From NCBI RefSeq assembly GCF_031877795.1, contig NC_133935.1:72558303-72622302 (forward strand): DNA of 64,000 bases, read 5' to 3'. Shown here in pieces: positions 61,247 to 64,000 of this stretch (positions are counted from its first letter, which is position 1; each line of letters starts with the position of its first letter). Origin of the DNA: Strix aluco. Its lineage: Eukaryota; Chordata; Aves; Strigiformes; Strigidae. The notes under the pieces were generated by a model. That model saw only the letters and a list, made by a program, of their open reading frames with translations, did not search any database and was not told the DNA's origin. The position numbers and the translations under genes are program-made.

Positions 61247-64000
61247 TGGCAGAGCAGGGGTTGGCCTAGAGCGCGGTGCCGAGGGCCCACTCTGCTCACC
61301 CGCCTTGTCACCGTGCACGAACCAGCAAATGTGTCTGGGGACAGGGAGCTGGGCATGGGAACCGGGGGTAATTCTCTCTACATATGTGGTCTTGATAGAT
61401 TAAGCAGTTAACAAACTGCAGTGCAATGTTCCAGAAATATTAAAAAAACCTGAAGAACAAGCCTATGAATGTCTGAGATCCTGGGAAAAAAAACACCTTT
61501 TAGAGAGAGATTTAGACCATTCAATCTACTTATCAAAAGATCAAAAGGAAAACCAACTTCTGCGTAGAAATGGCACCGCAGGGAGCAAATACAGGCACCA
61601 AAGGACTCCGATGCGGTTGATCTACCAGAAGGTGACGGTGCCCAGTACCTGTCCTCTTGCCCTTGAAGGGGAGAGAGGGACAGCAAACAAGGCTCTCTGG
61701 TCTGCAGGGTGAGACATCCCGGCTCTCTTCTCACTTAGTGCTCAGCTGGCACGAAGGGACTGGCTCTGGAAAGCGACACTGCGTCTGACTTGCTCAGGCG
61801 CAGCAATCCATGCTGAGTTGTTCATGCAGAAGCTGCTGCATCCTCAGCCCAGTGCCCATCTTCCATCTTTGCTTCCCTCCACTCAGGACAGCTTTGACAC
61901 TGTCCCCTGTCATCATGTGGTGGTGTGGCAGAGGCACCATGTCGCCACACTCGCCGCGCGGACCATCCCCCAGACCTTATACCCTGCTTCCTTCCTCCAA
62001 CCCCTCCTAGAGATTTGCTCCTTGCTCTTTCTGTCCGTGTTTCCTCAGCCTGATCCAATCTCAGTTTCACATATCACCTTTGTTACAAAGTTTAGCTAAT
62101 CCAGCCCCCTCTGCTCTCAAACTGCTGGTGCATCTCCAACCACCTCCCTGAGAGGCCCCAAAACCCTCACTGCTCCTTCAGGCGTAGAACTTCCCCACCT
62201 CTCCATCCACTTTCACCACCTTTGGTGAAATTTAAGCAAGTGCATAAACTCTTTCCAACAGGGATGGGCATGTGGTTCACTGCTTTGTTGGAAGGGGGGG
62301 GTGCCTTAAGTTTTCCTTCTCACATCTGAGCCCCGCTCCAATGGATGTGCTCCCTGGCACCAGTGCACTGCATCTTCTACTCTCCTTGCGCTGTGCGCAA
62401 TTCCTGCATCTTTGTGCAGATCTGTTTACTCAGCATGAGCTTCTGAACAATAATCCAAAAATTAGGGCTTGCTTGGAAATTTTTAATTTCCCTGTCCCCT
62501 CTTCTACTTGCAATAAAATGCACCTAAGCCCATCCCTGAGTGGTGATGGTCTTAATGTGGGCAGGTAATTTTGGATGCGTGCTCCTCTTTCTTCCTTCAT
62601 ACAATACACATCTTAACTGCTCTGTATAAGACAGCCTGCTTTTATTTTCAGCATTATGGATTCTATTATAGCTTTCATGGGATATCACAGTACCCAAACT
62701 CAAGAGTGTGCTAACTAAGGCACAGGTCTCACTTGTCTGAAAAACAGATGGATCCTTGTATTCTCCTTGAAACCCAGACCCAAAGATCTTTAAAAAAACA
62801 ACCCCACCTCCCTCCGTAAGTCTCTGAGGGGATTTGTTGCCTTTTTAAAATCAAAATCAAGATGCAGAAAATGTTTCTGGTAGTACTGCAGTTAACTCTC
62901 AAAAGGTAAAAGCTTTCCAAATTCCAGCTCTATGCAGAGCTTCTCAATTAACTACACACACACAGAGGTATTAGGTAGGTCACATATGTTAAACAAGTGG
63001 GTGAAAACCTGCCCTGGAGATCAGCTAATGAACAGCCCCATGATGAGACTGGTGGAACTTCTTATGGCAAATGCACATAACTATTTCCCCACTGATTTCA
63101 GCTGGTTGCTTGATGGTTGAATGCGTTAATCTCTCCATTAGAAGAAGGGCTGAGATGCCATTCATTTTGGGTCAAACGAATTTGCTGGAAGTGAAACTGC
63201 AGCAGCTGAAGAGCCCAAGTACATTCATGCAAGGGAGCTCTGCGTGGGCAGCGGGTGGCTGGAGGGACACCACCTCAGAGGATGATCACCGGCAAGTCTC
63301 TTCAACCAGCCCAGCACAACTCAGCAGGGGACCACTGAGATCGGAGAAAAAGGACTTTTTTTTAAGCTTACCTTTAACTTCCCCACCTACTTCCTACAAA
63401 CTGTAGCAGCCTTGAAAGCAAGCACCTCATGCCATGCACAAACCAAAGGCTGCGCAGCACTGTATGGATGACTTTGGTTCGGATGCGGCACCACCCAGCC
63501 TGGATGCCTGGGGGGTCTGATCCTGAAAATGCTCAAGAAAATTTGGGAGCACGTACTGCTACTGACTGCAGTTCAGTTCTGCAGATGGTAGAATCCATTC
63601 AGCAGAAACCAATCCATCAGTAGTTGTTTTGTGATAGTAGCTAGAGCAGAGGGAAATGGGAGAATGCAAAAAAATTGAGTGTTTGACAGCAGAGCTACCA
63701 GCTTTTCATTATCCCACAAATCTGCCATGTGGTTTTGGTGACAAGTAATCTGAACCAGAGCTACTCATCACCTTTATAAGCACTATCAGCCAGAAACCTA
63801 GAAACATAACCTGTCAGTACACAATTATTAGCTTCCTCTCTCCCCTCCCAGAGATAAGTGTCACCACAGATACTGGTTTGCCAAGCAGTCTCCCGCTGCC
63901 AGCATCTCCCCACCAGCTCTACTGCCACCGGCTGTGATCTCTCTGCATCCCAGACCAAAAGGCTACAGCTCTGTCAGAGGCAACTCTGGATCTCTCAAGG

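Larger units (their letters stand above)
55830..64000. other. Intergenic region downstream of REDIC1
   Basis: No recognisable exon, RNA gene or transposon. In mammals the neighbouring SLC2A13 runs on the opposite strand toward this side, so its 3' UTR could lie here or beyond the window, but no coding match was seen. Sequence from about 59,500 to 61,350 is distinctly GC-richer, with several open frames of 70-170 codons on both strands and no known domain. Confidence 0.55.

Noticed and set aside
1..64000. CRISPR arrays, bacterial operons, tRNA or rRNA genes
   Set aside because: No spaced direct-repeat arrays, no cloverleaf with A and B boxes and no rRNA-like sequence was seen; the window is vertebrate nuclear DNA.

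Overview
The window looks like nuclear DNA of a bird. It has long AT-rich introns, GT-AG splice sites, several CR1 LINE remnants with typical avian 3' ends, two solo retroviral LTRs (one resembling an LTR common in modern birds), no primate- or rodent-type SINEs, and one strong CpG island. The gene pair matches the conserved vertebrate neighbourhood ABCD2 - C12orf40/REDIC1 (human chromosome 12q12; SLC2A13 and LRRK2 lie beyond). The species cannot be fixed from the sequence alone.

Left part (1-25,104, minus strand): the 5' two thirds of ABCD2, the peroxisomal very-long-chain acyl-CoA ABC half-transporter. Six exons join in frame from the ATG at 25,104 down to the Walker A and Q-loop exon at 10,708-10,853 (549 complete codons). 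Exons carrying the ABC signature, Walker B, H-loop and stop codon were not found and presumably lie beyond the left edge, so intron 6 is at least 10.7 kb. Exon 1 sits in a CpG island (about 24,880-25,960) that also holds the likely promoter.

Middle (25,105-35,862): a divergent intergenic region of about 10.8 kb. It holds homopolymer tracts and an old antisense CR1 copy (about 30,270-31,900), but no supportable gene.

Right part (35,863-55,124, plus strand): a complete 13-exon coding model for REDIC1 (C12orf40), a meiotic crossover factor, 723 codons plus stop, with every splice phase compatible. Its introns hold a roughly 48-bp minisatellite, two CR1 copies (one about 1.9 kb) and two solo LTRs. 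A poly(A) signal follows at 55,806.

Far right (55,830-64,000): intergenic sequence. A GC-richer patch (about 59,500-61,350) has medium-length open frames of unknown meaning. No new biological system was seen. The most useful results are the two exon-level gene models, the transposon map (one LTR has an exact 5-bp target duplication), the minisatellite just inside REDIC1 intron 1, and the unexplained patch near 60-61 kb.
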